A stretch of DNA of 64,000 nt, taken from assembly GCA_963556195.1 (NCBI GenBank), contig OY744531.1:48053700-48117699 (forward strand), read 5' to 3'. The translations under genes were made by a program, and so were the position numbers. The notes below the pieces were generated by a model. It had not been told where the DNA came from. It saw only the letters and a list, made by a program, of their open reading frames with translations, and ran no database searches. Positions 1-12,357 of this stretch are shown here, in pieces. The first letter of the stretch is position 1, and the number at the start of each line of letters is the position of its first letter. The stretch is from Sepiola atlantica. Taxonomy: Eukaryota > Mollusca > Cephalopoda > Sepiida > Sepiolidae.

Positions 1-251
1 ATATCGTTACAATGAACCCAAACAAACTTCTTAATATTGGCCCATGAGCCTGTATCTGTTGACAGAGGGAAGCGTCCATTTGCTTCCTGTGCCATGACCT
101 GTACTCGTGTCTTTTCTAGCATGGCTTGATTCCAACTGACCCTGGCAGAATATCCGGGTTCTTTGGCAGGAGAGATCGCAAACTTTTGTGTTCCATTCTT
201 GTGGACATATTCGCGTGCTTTGGGCAAATATGGCAAGCAAACACAGTGCAT
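1..251 (-). CDS. Open reading frame running off the left edge (partial, unrecognised)
   Basis: An open frame on the minus strand runs from an ATG at 249-251 to the window edge without a stop, about 83 codons. A stop (TGA) lies just upstream at 267-269. The start reads MHCVCLPYLPKAREYVHKNG, with closely spaced His/Cys residues like a small zinc-binding fold, followed by a hydrophilic segment containing WNQAMLEKTR and ending near FVWVHCND. Amino-acid use is balanced, unlike most frames here, which are low complexity. A minus-strand frame shifted by one base (31-270) is also open, but its composition is less convincing. I do not recognise the family. It could be an exon whose 5' part begins near the pyrimidine-rich stretch around 245-275, or the N-terminal part of a domesticated or degraded transposon protein. 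Chance is possible at this length. Confidence 0.33.
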   Translation of the reverse strand, partial: MHCVCLPYLPKAREYVHKNGTQKFAISPAKEPGYSARVSWNQAMLEKTRVQVMAQEANGRFPLSTDTGSWANIKKFVWVHCND

Positions 252-816
<565 letters not shown>

Positions 817-925
817 AGAGATACATTTATGGCGAAGTGAACCCTATTAGTAATTACCGAAATGTATTTTTAATATACACATTATATTCATGTACATACC
901 TAGCACAGCTGGAGTAGTGTGTTTG

Positions 926-1190
926 TATTGGTCGACAATATCGGTCCGACTTAGGGTGAGCTTTTGGGGTGTCTTTGTGCCCTGCTCTGTATACTTAGGT
1001 ATTGTTCTGTTCAGTTTCAGGAGGTCAACTTTCCCAGGCTTTACCTTCGTATTGAAGGATAGTTCATTGGTAATCGCATGAGGCTTCTCTACTAAGGAAT
1101 TCTGACGAGGTGCTCAGGCATTTTCTAGACCAGTGTGTGTTAATCCTAGTGTGTTGGCTGTTCAAACCTACATCTGACATTGTTTCTAAC
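926..1190 (+). repeat. Dispersed repeat DR1, copy 1
   Basis: Colinear with 11478-11735 and 38056-38275. Shared blocks include TTCTGTTCAGTT, the CTTTACCTTC segment, a TTCATTGGTAATCGC-like block, GAATTCTGACGAGG/GAATGTCGAGGGG, and TAGACCAGTGTG followed by a GGCT-TTC block. Similarity is moderate with small indels. No terminal repeats or coding potential are evident, so the element class is unknown; an old SINE or MITE is plausible. Confidence 0.7.
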
Positions 1191-1196
1191 TTAACG

Positions 1197-2881
1197 AACA
1201 AGAGGTAAATAAACATATCGATGTACTGAGATACACGTTGAACTTATTATAGAGGCAAAATGACTAGACACCAAAATACTTCAAAATGATTAAAAAACAT
1301 ATTGATGAAGTAAATATGTGGAAAAATTAACTGGAATTATTTTCAAAACCAGTTTTAGGAGCAATATCATTGTCTGTCTATAAACTATGGTTTCAATTTC
1401 ATTAAAATCGAAAAAAGAAATTGTGAGTCAAAGATGTGTTAAAGTGTTTAACGTGAATAACAATTTGGTAAAACCTATTAATATGGGGCTAGAAAAGTTT
1501 TTACAGAATCGTAAAATGATGAAAATTTGTTGGAAATTTCAAAGTAACTATCGTTTAATTTTCATTACAATCAAATATAAACACAACTCTTAGCGTTTTC
1601 ATTATGCGCATGGAACACTTTTATATCACACACCAGGTGTTTGGAAAACAATTCTTTATTATTAAATAATCGTAGTTTATAGCTGAAAGATGCATTTTAC
1701 AAGAAATAAAAATAAGTAAAAATTGCATATTATAGGATTTAGTTTGAATTCCATATGCGTGCCAGCAGTCGCTCACATCTTCTCCAGCCGCCTGGGAAAC
1801 GATATCAACTTATTTCAGAAAGAAACTCTTTCTAATAATATGTCACTATATATCAAGGCTAAAAAATCTACTCGAAGATAAGTGCAAAACAAATGAATTG
1901 AAAAATTATGGATACGATCTGAAACAATCTCTATTACGCTTATAGTGAATCAGAAAACCACCTCAGACTCACACCGCCACTTTAAATGAATTCACAAATA
2001 AATCCTACTCTCTATGATAAAAAGTCAATAGTGGGTGTGTTTACGTCATCAGAAATGATAATAATAATTCATATAAAAATTATGAAATTACTGACGTTAT
2101 TTCATAATTTTGATATATCTAGATGAACAGCACGTGCAGAAACTGATGAGGCTATTTTTCGTAATTCTTTGACAGAAGGTTTAATATATATGTTATAATA
2201 ATTAGGTATATAATTTATTTTGTATATAATTTATTTTCTCATTCTGTATATAATTTGAAAGCAAATGTAAATTGGACCTAAGTTTATTTTTATTTGTTCA
2301 CATTAGTAACGGCCTGAGGCGTAACAATCCAATCTTCATACGAAAAAAAATGTATTTTTTACTTACAGTTAGAGAATTAATATAGATGTTGATTGTGAAA
2401 GTAGTTTCTTTAAAGGTATGTATCACTTTCTTTTTTTAATTACTACCAGCCACGTTTGGTGTTGCCATGGAATTAATGTACACTCCTTGTGTACTAATGT
2501 CCTCAGACATCGACCCCATACTATCATGTTATTTTTACATTTTGAATTTCATCAAGTTTTCAAGTAAATAACATAAAATCAAACGTCGTTTTTTTGGCGG
2601 TTTCGCGATAATTCTCCCAACAAGAATTGAAACAAACCCAGAACGACTCAAAATGGCGGAAAAACTGACTCTCACAAAAACAAATATATTTGGTCAAATA
2701 AAATTGATGAAATTCATGACAACTTTTTAATTTGATTATTTGGAACAACAGTATGCATGAAAATGTTAAAATGAGCATTTTAAACTTCATACAATTATAA
2801 GTTCGGTTTTTCTTAGGTGAGTTTTAATATTTTCCTAGCACATTAAAATATAAATTGTTTTATATTTCTGATTTTTTTTAG
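1197..2881. other. Anonymous AT-rich DNA
   Basis: No coding frame above background. The one structured item is a short inverted repeat: arms 2071-2088 and 2099-2116 match over 18 bp with one mismatch around a 10-base loop. Short frames at 1387-1593 and 2560-2790 have AT-driven composition and no recognisable domain. Confidence 0.4.
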
Positions 2882-3376
2882 ATGAGGAGTGATAATTTGC
2901 ATAATTTTGGTTATTCGAACTACATTTCTCATTTTAAGTGTCATCATCACAACGTTTCGGCCGCTGTAACCTCCGGCCTTCTTCAGATGTATCTCTTCGA
3001 ACTCGGGAATATTTCTGTCGAACTCGGGAATATGGACGTAATTTCGAACGGAACCCGTTATTTAATCAACGGGGGTAGCATGCTATTGTTCCGTCAGCCA
3101 TGACTGGGAGAAGTCTTCAGTAATTCGCAATTCTTCATATCGCCAGTTCCAAGTGATACTCATCTGAAGGTTGAAGGTGTAAGGTTCAATTCTCAGTGCG
3201 GGCGATACGAAAAATTGCGAATTACTGAAGACTTCTCCAGAAATATTCCCGAATTCGAAGAGATACACCTGACGAAGGCCGGAGGTTACAGCGGCCGACA
3301 CGTTGTGATAATAACACTCAAGATGAGAAATGTTGTCGGAATAACCGAAATTATGCAAATGTATAATTGAATGCAT
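2882..3376. mobile_element. Foldback/palindromic element DR2, best-preserved copy
   Basis: Long imperfect palindrome. The left arm (about 2890-3012) is the reverse complement of 3236-3362, and an inner pair (3107-3145 with 3200-3238) continues it around a ~54 base centre. The left arm carries a ~94 base segment (3013-3106) that the right arm lacks. Arm matching is around 90% by eye, with conserved blocks such as CGGCCGCTGTAACCTCCGGC. It encodes no transposase; frames inside merely read the palindrome from both sides. Related copies lie at 13160-13505, 50085-50405, 52780-53010 and 53640-53790, so this is a mobile, probably non-autonomous foldback/MITE-like family. I could not establish a target duplication. 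Confidence 0.75.
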
Positions 3377-4113
3377 TTATGATGTTGTTTACAGTAGTCT
3401 CTTTTTAGCAAGTAAATGATTATTTCGTAGTTTCTTTTCAAACAAATCCACATTTTGAGTGCGCTGGTGAAATTCTCGTCCACATTATTACCAGACCACC
3501 TCTCATGATTTTTAATAAAAACATGTATAAAATGAAGTCAGAATTCTTTAAAACTTTCTGATTTTACCGTAGATATTGGTATACAGAAATTAATATATTT
3601 ACGTCATACTCCTCTTGTAGAACGAAAGGATCGTTTTTTAGAGACGAAAAATTGTTAATTCAAATTGTTTGTTCAATTTTGTAACTGAATGCTATGACAT
3701 TTTAGAGACATATAAAATTTAGATTATATCGATGTTTTATTATTTATTAATTCTGATTTCAATGTTATGACGTAAGATGTACAGTTCAAGTTTAACAGCT
3801 TGATAAGTGTATTTTTTATATTGTAGACAAAGCGTATTTTTATCTTTGTATTTTGCGTTGAGTTTTATAATTCCGTTCTTAAAAGGCCTTAAATATGTTT
3901 TTGTTTTGACAGAATTTTGCACAAACGCCATGTCGTTAATTTAAATGTTTCTTTCATAACTTGGTACTGAAATAAATACAAGTGTATTTTCTATAAATTA
4001 GACAAATTGCTAACTTTTTATTACGCTCCAACTATTCGAAATATTTTTACGTGAACCTTTATAAAACCTTTACTGGAATTTAATTTGTGTACAAATATCT
4101 TTTTTATTAATAA
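3377..4113. other. Anonymous AT-rich DNA
   Basis: No gene, SINE head or shared repeat seen. The frame at 3740-3931 (minus) is Lys/Tyr-rich and has no recognisable domain. Confidence 0.4.
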
Positions 4114-4140
4114 CTAGAAGGACCCGTGGCCCGGCGTTAC
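4114..4140 (-). mobile_element. Helitron-like 3' terminus (truncated)
   Basis: On the minus strand this ends CACGGGTCCTTCTAG followed by T. That closely resembles the terminus CACGGGTCCCGCTAG at 32645-32659, with the CTAG (CTRR) end typical of Helitrons. No matching TC-start (AATACGATAGCGTG) is found within the next kilobases, so only the end remains. It could also be the end of an unrelated SINE: a similar GCGTTAC block occurs near 44219. Confidence 0.4.
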
Positions 4141-6461
4141 CAAGAGAAAATATAAAATAATAATGTAACTAAAAAGATATAACTATTAAAGGTGATTAAA
4201 ACATGGTGTGTCGATTTTTCGGAGTCAATCGTGGAAAATATAAAATAATGTAAGAGTATCAATTTTTTAAACTCACAACATTCCCTGTAAGTAATTTATG
4301 TGATTAAAATAGGATATGTTAAATAAGTGTTATTGTTTAAAAGCAAACAAAATAGGTTTTCAACGTTTTCCGTGACAGGGCTCCCCCACTATAGTTTTTA
4401 GAAAGGGCTTATCTGTATTAAATTCCAATCATTCGAATTACTTACACTGAAGTCGGTCATGTTTAAAAGTAGCAGAAATACGTGAATATCAATACTAATC
4501 AACGGAAATGGCGTACAATTGTATGTTAGTTAAGAAAACATGTATCATGGATGATTTTTAGCGAGAACTATGTACTTTATTATCAGTGTTTGGCAACACA
4601 AGTTTTTTAAAGCCGCGTGTAGAAGCCAGTAAATCTGCAGATTCTTCCGAAGATTTTAAATTACTCTAGTAACATGTGATGTATCTGTGTTAAGAAGAAA
4701 ATATTTAATAGTTGACTTTTAGCAAAAAAGAATGTATTTTTGTTATTTCCGGACCCATGTTATTTAATAAAAACATTTGTAATTAACAAATACTCAGAAA
4801 ATCCGAATAAATTCTTGAAAAACTGATCGTTAATTTTTATTCCATTCAAAATTAGCACACGGTGAATATGGTGCCGGGGAGAATCGATAAATAGTAGCGA
4901 GTAAAAATGCAAGCCACCTTCCCTTTGGAAAGCTTATTTTTTAGGTGAAATGAATTCATAATTTCTGTAAACACGAATCGGGGCTTCATATAATTGGTTG
5001 GCGGAACAGAATAGCATATGCAGGTTTTGATTATAAGCTATTATGTCTGAAAGAGAATCGACTTTAGAGAAACAAATTGCTGTTACTTTACTTGCCCAGA
5101 AATCTGTTTACTTCTATTTTTTAATGATTTTCTTAAATAATGAAGTTATATTTTTACCATACTTTCGTTTTCTTAAATAAGATTTTAAAAGTTGAATTAA
5201 ATTATTACGGTATTGTGTGGTCAATACATTATTTCATGAAATAACTTGTTAAATGTAGTAAGAAATCGGATTAAAATATTCTTAAAACGTCAATTAATGT
5301 ATCCGAGTTTAAAAGAGCAATCTCCTTATAATAAAAACGAATTAAAATTGAAATAACCAGTTAAACACTTTTTATTTCTTTTGCTGTTTAAAACAAAATT
5401 ATAATTAGAGTTCTTTTTTTTAATTATTAGATATCTATATTTAGCCTATAATAAATTGTCGCTTAGGCTTAACAGTTTTAGATATTCAGAATTATATTTT
5501 ATGTAAGATTATAATGTCACAACAATTATTTGAGTTTTCTCATTACTAGATGAACGGTGAAGCGTTTAAACGGTCACTCTCGATATTTAGTATGGTCGTT
5601 CATTCTCTTTGTTTTATTATTTTCATTTTAGAAATATTAAATACAAATAAAGGATGGTAACATTTTGATCATGCAATTTCAAATTTCAAACGTGTATTAC
5701 TAATTTTGCAACTTTTTTTATAAGTGTAGGTGTCTAAATGTACACAAGGCTGTTTTCATTTGTTATATAAATGCAGGGTGTATATAACTTAATAATCTAT
5801 TTTGATGACATTACAATTTTCGTGCTAGTTCATGATGATAATGTTCAAATTGGACTGTGCTCAAAATTGACTGTTGGCTGTACAGCTTCTCCTAAGATTG
5901 CGCACCATTAAATTGCGCTTTTATTGTCCTAGATTATCTGAACAGTTAGTTTCCAACTCAATGGATTTAACGTGAAGAAGTTTTCCCCTGGGTCTTTTGC
6001 ATGGGGTTTTATAAACAGCAAAAATGTATCAGCTAAATATTAATAATTAAACTAAACTTAAATAAGGCATATATTCAGCAGTGCTTGACGTAATTCCTTA
6101 AATTCTCAACAATGTTTTTTTTTAATGCGAAAGATCGATTTAAAATTTGCAAAGATGCGAACAAAGCTAATATGTATTCATTTAATACTGTTCTCTTTTA
6201 TAAATATTTTAATTTTATTTGTAGCATTGAACTGTAAAGATACACATCAATTATGTTTTTTGTTTTAAAACCACCAATAATATTGGGTTTTGAAATGTAT
6301 ACTGACACCCTATACTTGAAACACTAAGATTTTCTTCAGATTACAATTTCAACATGATAAATACAATTTAATATGACATTCACTCAAAGGTTTGTAATTT
6401 CATAAAAATAAATTGTGAATTTTTATACATTCAGTATATATTCTACATAATATATGGCACC
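4141..6461. other. Anonymous AT-rich DNA
   Basis: More than 2 kb with no recognised coding frame, RNA gene or internal repeat. Composition is strongly A+T with scattered homopolymer runs. I can support nothing further here. Confidence 0.4.
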
Positions 6462-6625
6462 ACCTTGCAAAAAAAACTGACAAAATTAAATGTCGTTAAA
6501 ATAATCTCGGCAGAACGGGATAGATATGCGACTGGAGACAGTTTGTGAATTTGATATTCCCTTGAAACTTCCTCCTGCAAATGAGATCGGTTGAACTCGC
6601 CCCAGTACGTTGCCCACCAGTACAA
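6462..6625 (+). repeat. Dispersed repeat DR3, copy 1
   Basis: Colinear with 41775-41905. Shared blocks include CAAAAAAAAC, CGTCGTAAAA-like, GCGACT, GTGAAATTGATATTC-like and GAAAGTTCCTC-like segments. Class unknown. The 60-codon minus frame overlapping it is probably not a gene. Confidence 0.6.
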
Positions 6626-7839
6626 GATATTCTACATTAACCTATTCTGTATAGTTGTTTGATATATTCCCTGCTTTTTTTGACTCGTGTGTCTAGTAGT
6701 TTTCATCAATTCGGTGGTCAGCTACCTCGTTATAAAACATTTTCATTTTCTAGTAGTTTCTTTCAAAGAACTGCAATTTTGTCAAACTCATTTCCTGCTG
6801 ACTGATTTCCTCCTACGTTTTGCCTTGGTCTTTTCAAAACTAAGGCTAATAAACATATGCTGTCTTCGCATTGATCATCATTCGTTATTTTTTAACTCCG
6901 TACACCACGTGGCTTCATACCTTGCCTGGAGCGACTTCCATACATATCATACGTGTATGGCATTCGTGTTCTCAGGTCGCTGCATCAGGAAATGTGTTTG
7001 TGCTCTACGTCGTGAAATATAGACTGTGAAACTGACTAACCAAACATCGAGAGAAATGTAATAGACTATGCATGTTGATATATGTCAGAAGCAATGGTTG
7101 GCAAAAGTCTGAGTTCAAATTAACCCAGATAACGCATATAGTGTGACTTAGTGAAACGGTGAGCGAGTACAAATAGAAATATATGTTGCATTTATAGGAA
7201 GGTGAAGATATATATAATGACGGTGTATTTTGTTTATGAGAATTCTTTTTAATGGAAATGACTCCAGACAAGACATGGAGACACTTGATGTAAGGAGCTA
7301 GTAAATACTACTTTAAGGAAATAAAAATGATAAGTGTTAGATAGATAGATACCGACCCCGAAAACAGAAATTCATCCCCCTTTGTCAGAAACATCGCTCA
7401 TGGAATGTGAGGACTAAAGGACAAAAGAACTGAAGCGAGAATTACGAGGCTGAAATAATGCCATATTCACTTTTGATATAATAGTTAAAAATAAAGAGGC
7501 ATGTAATTAACTTGTGGATATCATAAAGGATTATGGACGTGGCTACGACGGTTTCGAACCCATATGGATATATTCTGACGATGTTTGTATTAATACTGTT
7601 CGGTAAGATATGAAACTGCAATTGCGACCTAAATATGGGTAAAATAGAAAAGTGTCTTCAATAAACAGTATATAATGAAAAGAGTATTGTTCTTCAGTAA
7701 AATAACCGCAAAGTGTTAAATTGCCAGAAAACTAAAGAAAAAAAACACTTTTTAATACTGATTACTGATGGAGAGTTTAGCTCAATCTGAAGCTTAAACT
7801 ATAACATGACTTCTATTGTACTAGCTTTAAATGTCCAGT
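6626..7839. other. Anonymous DNA with one short shared block
   Basis: Frames at 6687-7022 (plus) and 7005-7271 (minus) lack recognisable domains. The stretch 7381-7405 (TTTGTCAGAAACATCGCTC and flanks) recurs reverse-complemented at 57528-57552, so a small dispersed element or a conserved LINE/SINE piece is present. The bases after it can be read as WNVRT, a motif seen at the start of LINE endonucleases, but the match is too short to assign. Confidence 0.4.
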
Positions 7840-8175
7840 TGAGGATGGGTGTATTTTTAGTATCTGTTCTGTTCACATGATAACATTGTTACCGGCATTA
7901 TTTACTCTTTTGAGGGGTTGTATATTATATGTTCTATTGACACGATACCACTCTCACATACATTACTTCATCATTTGGAGGGTAGTATATTATATGTTCT
8001 GTAGTCATGATACCATCCTCCCAGAAATTGTCACTTCCTTAAGAGGTGATAGTGTAGTATATGTTCATTCGTTATGATACGTTCCTCCCATGGATTACTT
8101 TCTCTTTTGGGGATAGTGTGATATCTGTCTTGCTGTCATCAGACCATTCTCCCAGGCATTATCTGGAGGAGCATA
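7840..8175. repeat. Degenerate tandem array, ~65 bp unit, about 5 copies
   Basis: Successive units share the pattern GAGGGTAGTATATTATATG-TTCT-GT-ATGATACCA-CCTCCCA-ATTACTT-CTTTTG with divergence. A related partial array appears at 39440-39620, so the unit belongs to a dispersed element rather than to a purely local slippage event. The 66-codon frame inside is an artefact of the repeat. Confidence 0.75.
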
Positions 8176-10989
8176 TTATTGTTAGTTTGTTTTATGTAGC
8201 AATGTAAACTACATTGAAGTTGATATATTTTGTCAAACATATTTTTATCATCGTTCAACCAGCGTATATAGCGTCTTCATCTAGTAAGAGATATTGAGTA
8301 TGAAGCATGCTTAACTAAACGTATAATGGTGTGTTATTTGAAATTTCATCTAAGCGATCAATTAGTTCTAATATGCTATCAAGAAGATCATACTGTACCC
8401 ACGGGGAAAATACTGGTGCACGTAATGAAGTCTTTACGTCAATAAGGAAACTGTTTTAGGTGATAATCTTTATTAATAATTTATTTTATGAATTACGAAA
8501 AACAATTATGAATAATAGAAATAAAACGCCTCAAGCAAAAAGTAATTTTAATTATTAATTTTTGTTCCTCTATTTCTTAAATATGAAGTGTTTTAATGAA
8601 TTTAATACAGCGATATTGTCAGGCGTTTTACTTTTAAAATCAATATAAACCGTAAAGTTATAAACAAAAATATGTAAGAACGTAAAAATAGAATAATAAA
8701 TATAATTAATGATGGAAAATTATATGGTAATAGAAAATATATAAAATATCCCAAAGATTTCCGTAATTGCTAATACCTGGGAGAGTTGTATCATGACGAA
8801 AAAGATATGTCATATATTGAATGTCGGCGATTGTAACTAGGTTTACATACGTCTTATTTAGGTTTTGCAAACACTATGGTGTATTTTATTGGCATTAAAC
8901 GATGCCGGGACATCTGGAGGGTTAGAAGGTTAGTTTACTTGAGAAATAAGTAGTGAAACGTGTGAATCTCATAAAACCATCGGCGAAGTAAAAGGGGTTT
9001 ACTAACAGATAACAGCTAGCTAGAGATATATCGACAACGTTCTTTTAAAAGAAATAATTAAAACTGTCTCTTTTCTTCAACTAGTTTTGTCAACTTTATG
9101 TGAGACCCAAATTAAAATCCGAACTGTCAAGTTAACAAGCATTCCGACTAACAGTAAACTCTACATCAAAAGAAAAAGTTTTCAAGCATCTTAATGTTTC
9201 AACACGATCTTTAGAGCTCAATAATAGAACCACAGGAGGGCCAGCACGAACAACTATAATCCAGATTTAGACGAAGATAGCAGTGTATAACGTCTCTGAT
9301 TGGTTTTAAACTCGAACCCAGAAAATGATAGCCACTCTACAAACATGTGTATGTGGCTGAAGCTCATTCGTTGGGAAAATGTATGAATAAAAGTTGCGAG
9401 ATTTTATTTTTACTAACAAGTAACCGCTTATTAAGACCCAACGGCTATTCGAGGATAAGGGTTGAAATACAGTATAAGCAGCCGATTTATTGAGGCTCCC
9501 AACCGGGAATGGCGATAAGTACGTCCTCGGCTATATTTGTACATAATAATGTGCTCCTTTGAGTAATCTAAGTTTATGCGCATTAAACGCCATTGTGCTT
9601 TATCTTACTGTCGTGGCTCGAATATTTAAGCCAAGATCTCATCGACGAGTTATCGCCTACATTTGTTTTAATGAAGACATTAGAAACCCTCAATAATTGC
9701 AAATGTGTTAGACTGAAATAATCTTTGGCGTTGTAGTGCAATGCCACTGAAAATTGTGAAATAGTTTAAGCTACAGATAGACAGATATAAAATACCTCTA
9801 TATAACTTTGGGCGTGTGCATATGCATATGATTCACTTCTAAACTAATTAACTGATCATTATGAATTTTAAAACAAAATTTTTATGCGAAAGAGGAGAGT
9901 TATATGGGTCTTATTTACTTTGATTTAGTTTTATGCAACGGGGGTAAAAAGTGGTGAAAACTCTTCGTGAAAATTCAGAAACTTCCGATTTTAGTGAAAT
10001 TATAACAATAGGTATTAGCCATTGAGTAATACATGTTCTACAAATTTCAATTGCGTTGGACTATTTAAAAAAGTTTTTAGGGTGAAGAATATAGCGCAAT
10101 GTCCGATTTGAAAATTCAGATTTGCGTTGAATTTGATCTATAATCATTAGACAACAATTAAGCAATATTCTTAGAATTTCTATTTCTTATCAAGACCTAT
10201 AAGGTTAAGTATTATAGTTCAGAGATTTACTTCATAGATTCTGATTAAAATTTGAATGAGGATTCTAGATATAAGGTTTAGTAAAATTATATGTTGATTC
10301 TATTCTTCATAAATGACTATAAAATTGATACAAAACTGTTCTGTTCGGCAAATTAAGGACGGATATTCCTGTAGTTCATTATAAGATTGTTAAAATATCA
10401 AGATATAAAAAATGGGAAACAGCGTGTATAAAGTTTATTTGCGCTAGTTCTCTATTGCGTTATTTGATCACATTTTACATTTTGTTCAAATATTTTTGTT
10501 CGTTTTATTAGCTTAGCAATTTATTATTAATGTCATTTATGATTATTATTATAATTATTATTATTTTAATAGTATTATTATTAGTAGTAGTAGTAGCAGT
10601 AGTAGTATGTAGTCATGTTGTAAAACCGTTTGAAAAATGTTATGAACTAGAATGTGTAATGTAAGCGAGTGTAAATCGAGTCGATTTTGTAAAACACAAA
10701 AAATATTAAAAACAAATATTTTCTTTTGCGTTTAAATGAAACATAATTGAAAGTGACAGATAATTCATGAGAAAATGAAGCGACAAATTCCAATGTGCTC
10801 AAATGCATTTGTGTACAAGAAAATAAACGCAAGAAGAGATATTTTTTTACAGAAACCTCAAAGAATTTTCTTTTTTCTTTTAAAAATAACATTCGCTTTC
10901 TACGCAATATATCGAAAAACATCGTGATTAAAAGTTTTCCAAATTTTGCAAAACGGTTATGAATCTTTTTCGTTTTTTGTAGTGAAATA
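8176..10989. other. Anonymous AT-rich DNA
   Basis: No gene recognised. The stretch about 10255-10385 (CTAGATATAAGGTTTA then CTGTTCTGTTCGGCAAATTA) is loosely colinear with 59350-59480, suggesting a worn dispersed repeat. A TAT/TAG-rich simple stretch lies at about 10540-10610. The 91-codon minus frame at 10647-10922 is Phe/Lys-rich with no domain. Confidence 0.4.
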
Positions 10990-11310
10990 ATTCTAGGACC
11001 TAATAATAATTCTAAGACCTAATAATAATTCTAATATTTAATAATAATTATAAGATATAATAATAATTCTAAGACCTAATAATAATTCCAATAACTAAGA
11101 ATAATTCTAAGACCTAATAATAATTCTAAGACCTAATAATAATTCTAATATTTAATAATAATTATAAGACCTAATAATAATTCTAAGACTTAATAATAAT
11201 TCCAATAACTAAGAATAATTCTAAGACCTAATAATAATTCTAATACCTAATACTAATTCTAAGACCTAATAATAATTCTAGGACCTACTAATAATTCTCG
11301 CATAAATTCC
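10990..11310. repeat. 19 bp minisatellite with higher-order structure, about 16-17 units
   Basis: Unit near CTAATAATAATTCTAAGAC. Variant units (ending ..CTAATAT, ..ATAAGAT/C, ..CCAATAA, and CTAAGAATAATT..) occur in the same order twice, giving a seven-unit higher-order repeat of about 133 bp (roughly 10997-11129 and 11130-11262) before degenerate end units. Confidence 0.85.
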
Positions 11311-11477
11311 AAGACCTTGCGATAGCAATGTTTTCTATTTTTTCTTGCTTTCTACTTGTAAACTGTAACTCAGCGAAGAAATATGAAAAAAATGTTTAAG
11401 GTGTGCGACTGAGCTTCAATATGTAGTTCTCCTTGTATAAACATTCAAAGCGCTTACTCTACCCGTTGATGATACGC

Positions 11478-11735
11478 CCTTGACAATCAGTCCAATAGTG
11501 GCTTTGTGGCTGTCAGTCTGAAGTATGGTTCTGTTCAGTCCTAAGTGGTCCAATTTTCCAATCTTTACCTTCTCTTTGAAAAAGGTTAGTTTATTGCTAC
11601 TCGCCTGAGTCGCCCCTTACAGGGAATGTCGAGGGGGCAGCTCATGTATATTTTGTAGACCAGAGTGCACTTATACTCGTGCGCTGGCTTTTCCAAAACC
11701 ATATCTAACCTTGTGTCTAACATCCTAGGTTAGAG
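11478..11735 (+). repeat. Dispersed repeat DR1, copy 2
   Basis: Same block order as 926-1190: CTGTCAGTCTGAAGTATGG, GTTCTGTTCAGTCC, CTTTACCTTC, TTATTGCTACTCGCCTGAG, GGGAATGTCGAGGGG, TAGACCAGAGTGCAC, then TCTAACCTTGTGTCTAAC. No coding potential. Confidence 0.7.
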
Positions 11736-12250
11736 CTAAAGCAAGGCATTGACTATGTTTTTCTACCACAACTGCAAAGAATGTTCCTTTCTTTCACCAT
11801 GTTTCTAATATCAAACAAAACTTTCGTTAACATAGTTTCTTTTAAAAAACTCTTCATCTTTGGAACACGTTACCACAAGATATTTTAGCCGCAAGCTAAG
11901 AATCGCAGTTTTCAAAAACAATGTGAACAAATATTAGTTATAAATTGTCGTCATAATTAACCATGTTGTTCTTTCGATTAATTATTTTCAATCCTTTTGT
12001 AAACTTCGTTATCATTCAACTGGCAATCTATCACCATGAACTCTTATCCCCGGGTAAAGTGTTCACTTAATCAGTGGTGACTCATTATTAAATCAAATAA
12101 TAAAAAGGTTTAAGACCACACGTTGCGCCAGTGTTTTGGTGTTCTTATAAAAAAGCATCTAAATTATGATTTTCAAATATTTGTAGCTGACATCACTTTT
12201 TATAACGTTCTCCTGACACCCTTCTCATAGATACGTACAGCGACACACTT
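11736..12250. other. Anonymous DNA
   Basis: No supported feature seen in this interval. Confidence 0.4.
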
Positions 12251-12357
12251 TTTTACATTAGGTATACTGTAGATAGATGTACGATGCGTTATTTGAATAC
12301 AATGTTTTACATTAGGTATACTGTAGATAGATGTACGATGCGTTATTTGAATACAAT
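12251..12357. repeat. Exact 54 bp tandem duplication
   Basis: 12251-12304 and 12305-12357 are identical over the 53 bases compared (TTTTACATTAGGTATACTGT and onward to ATTTGAATACAAT). Perfect identity means a recent event. A minus-strand frame reads it as a repeated peptide, since 54 is a multiple of three, but nothing else supports coding. Confidence 0.95.
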
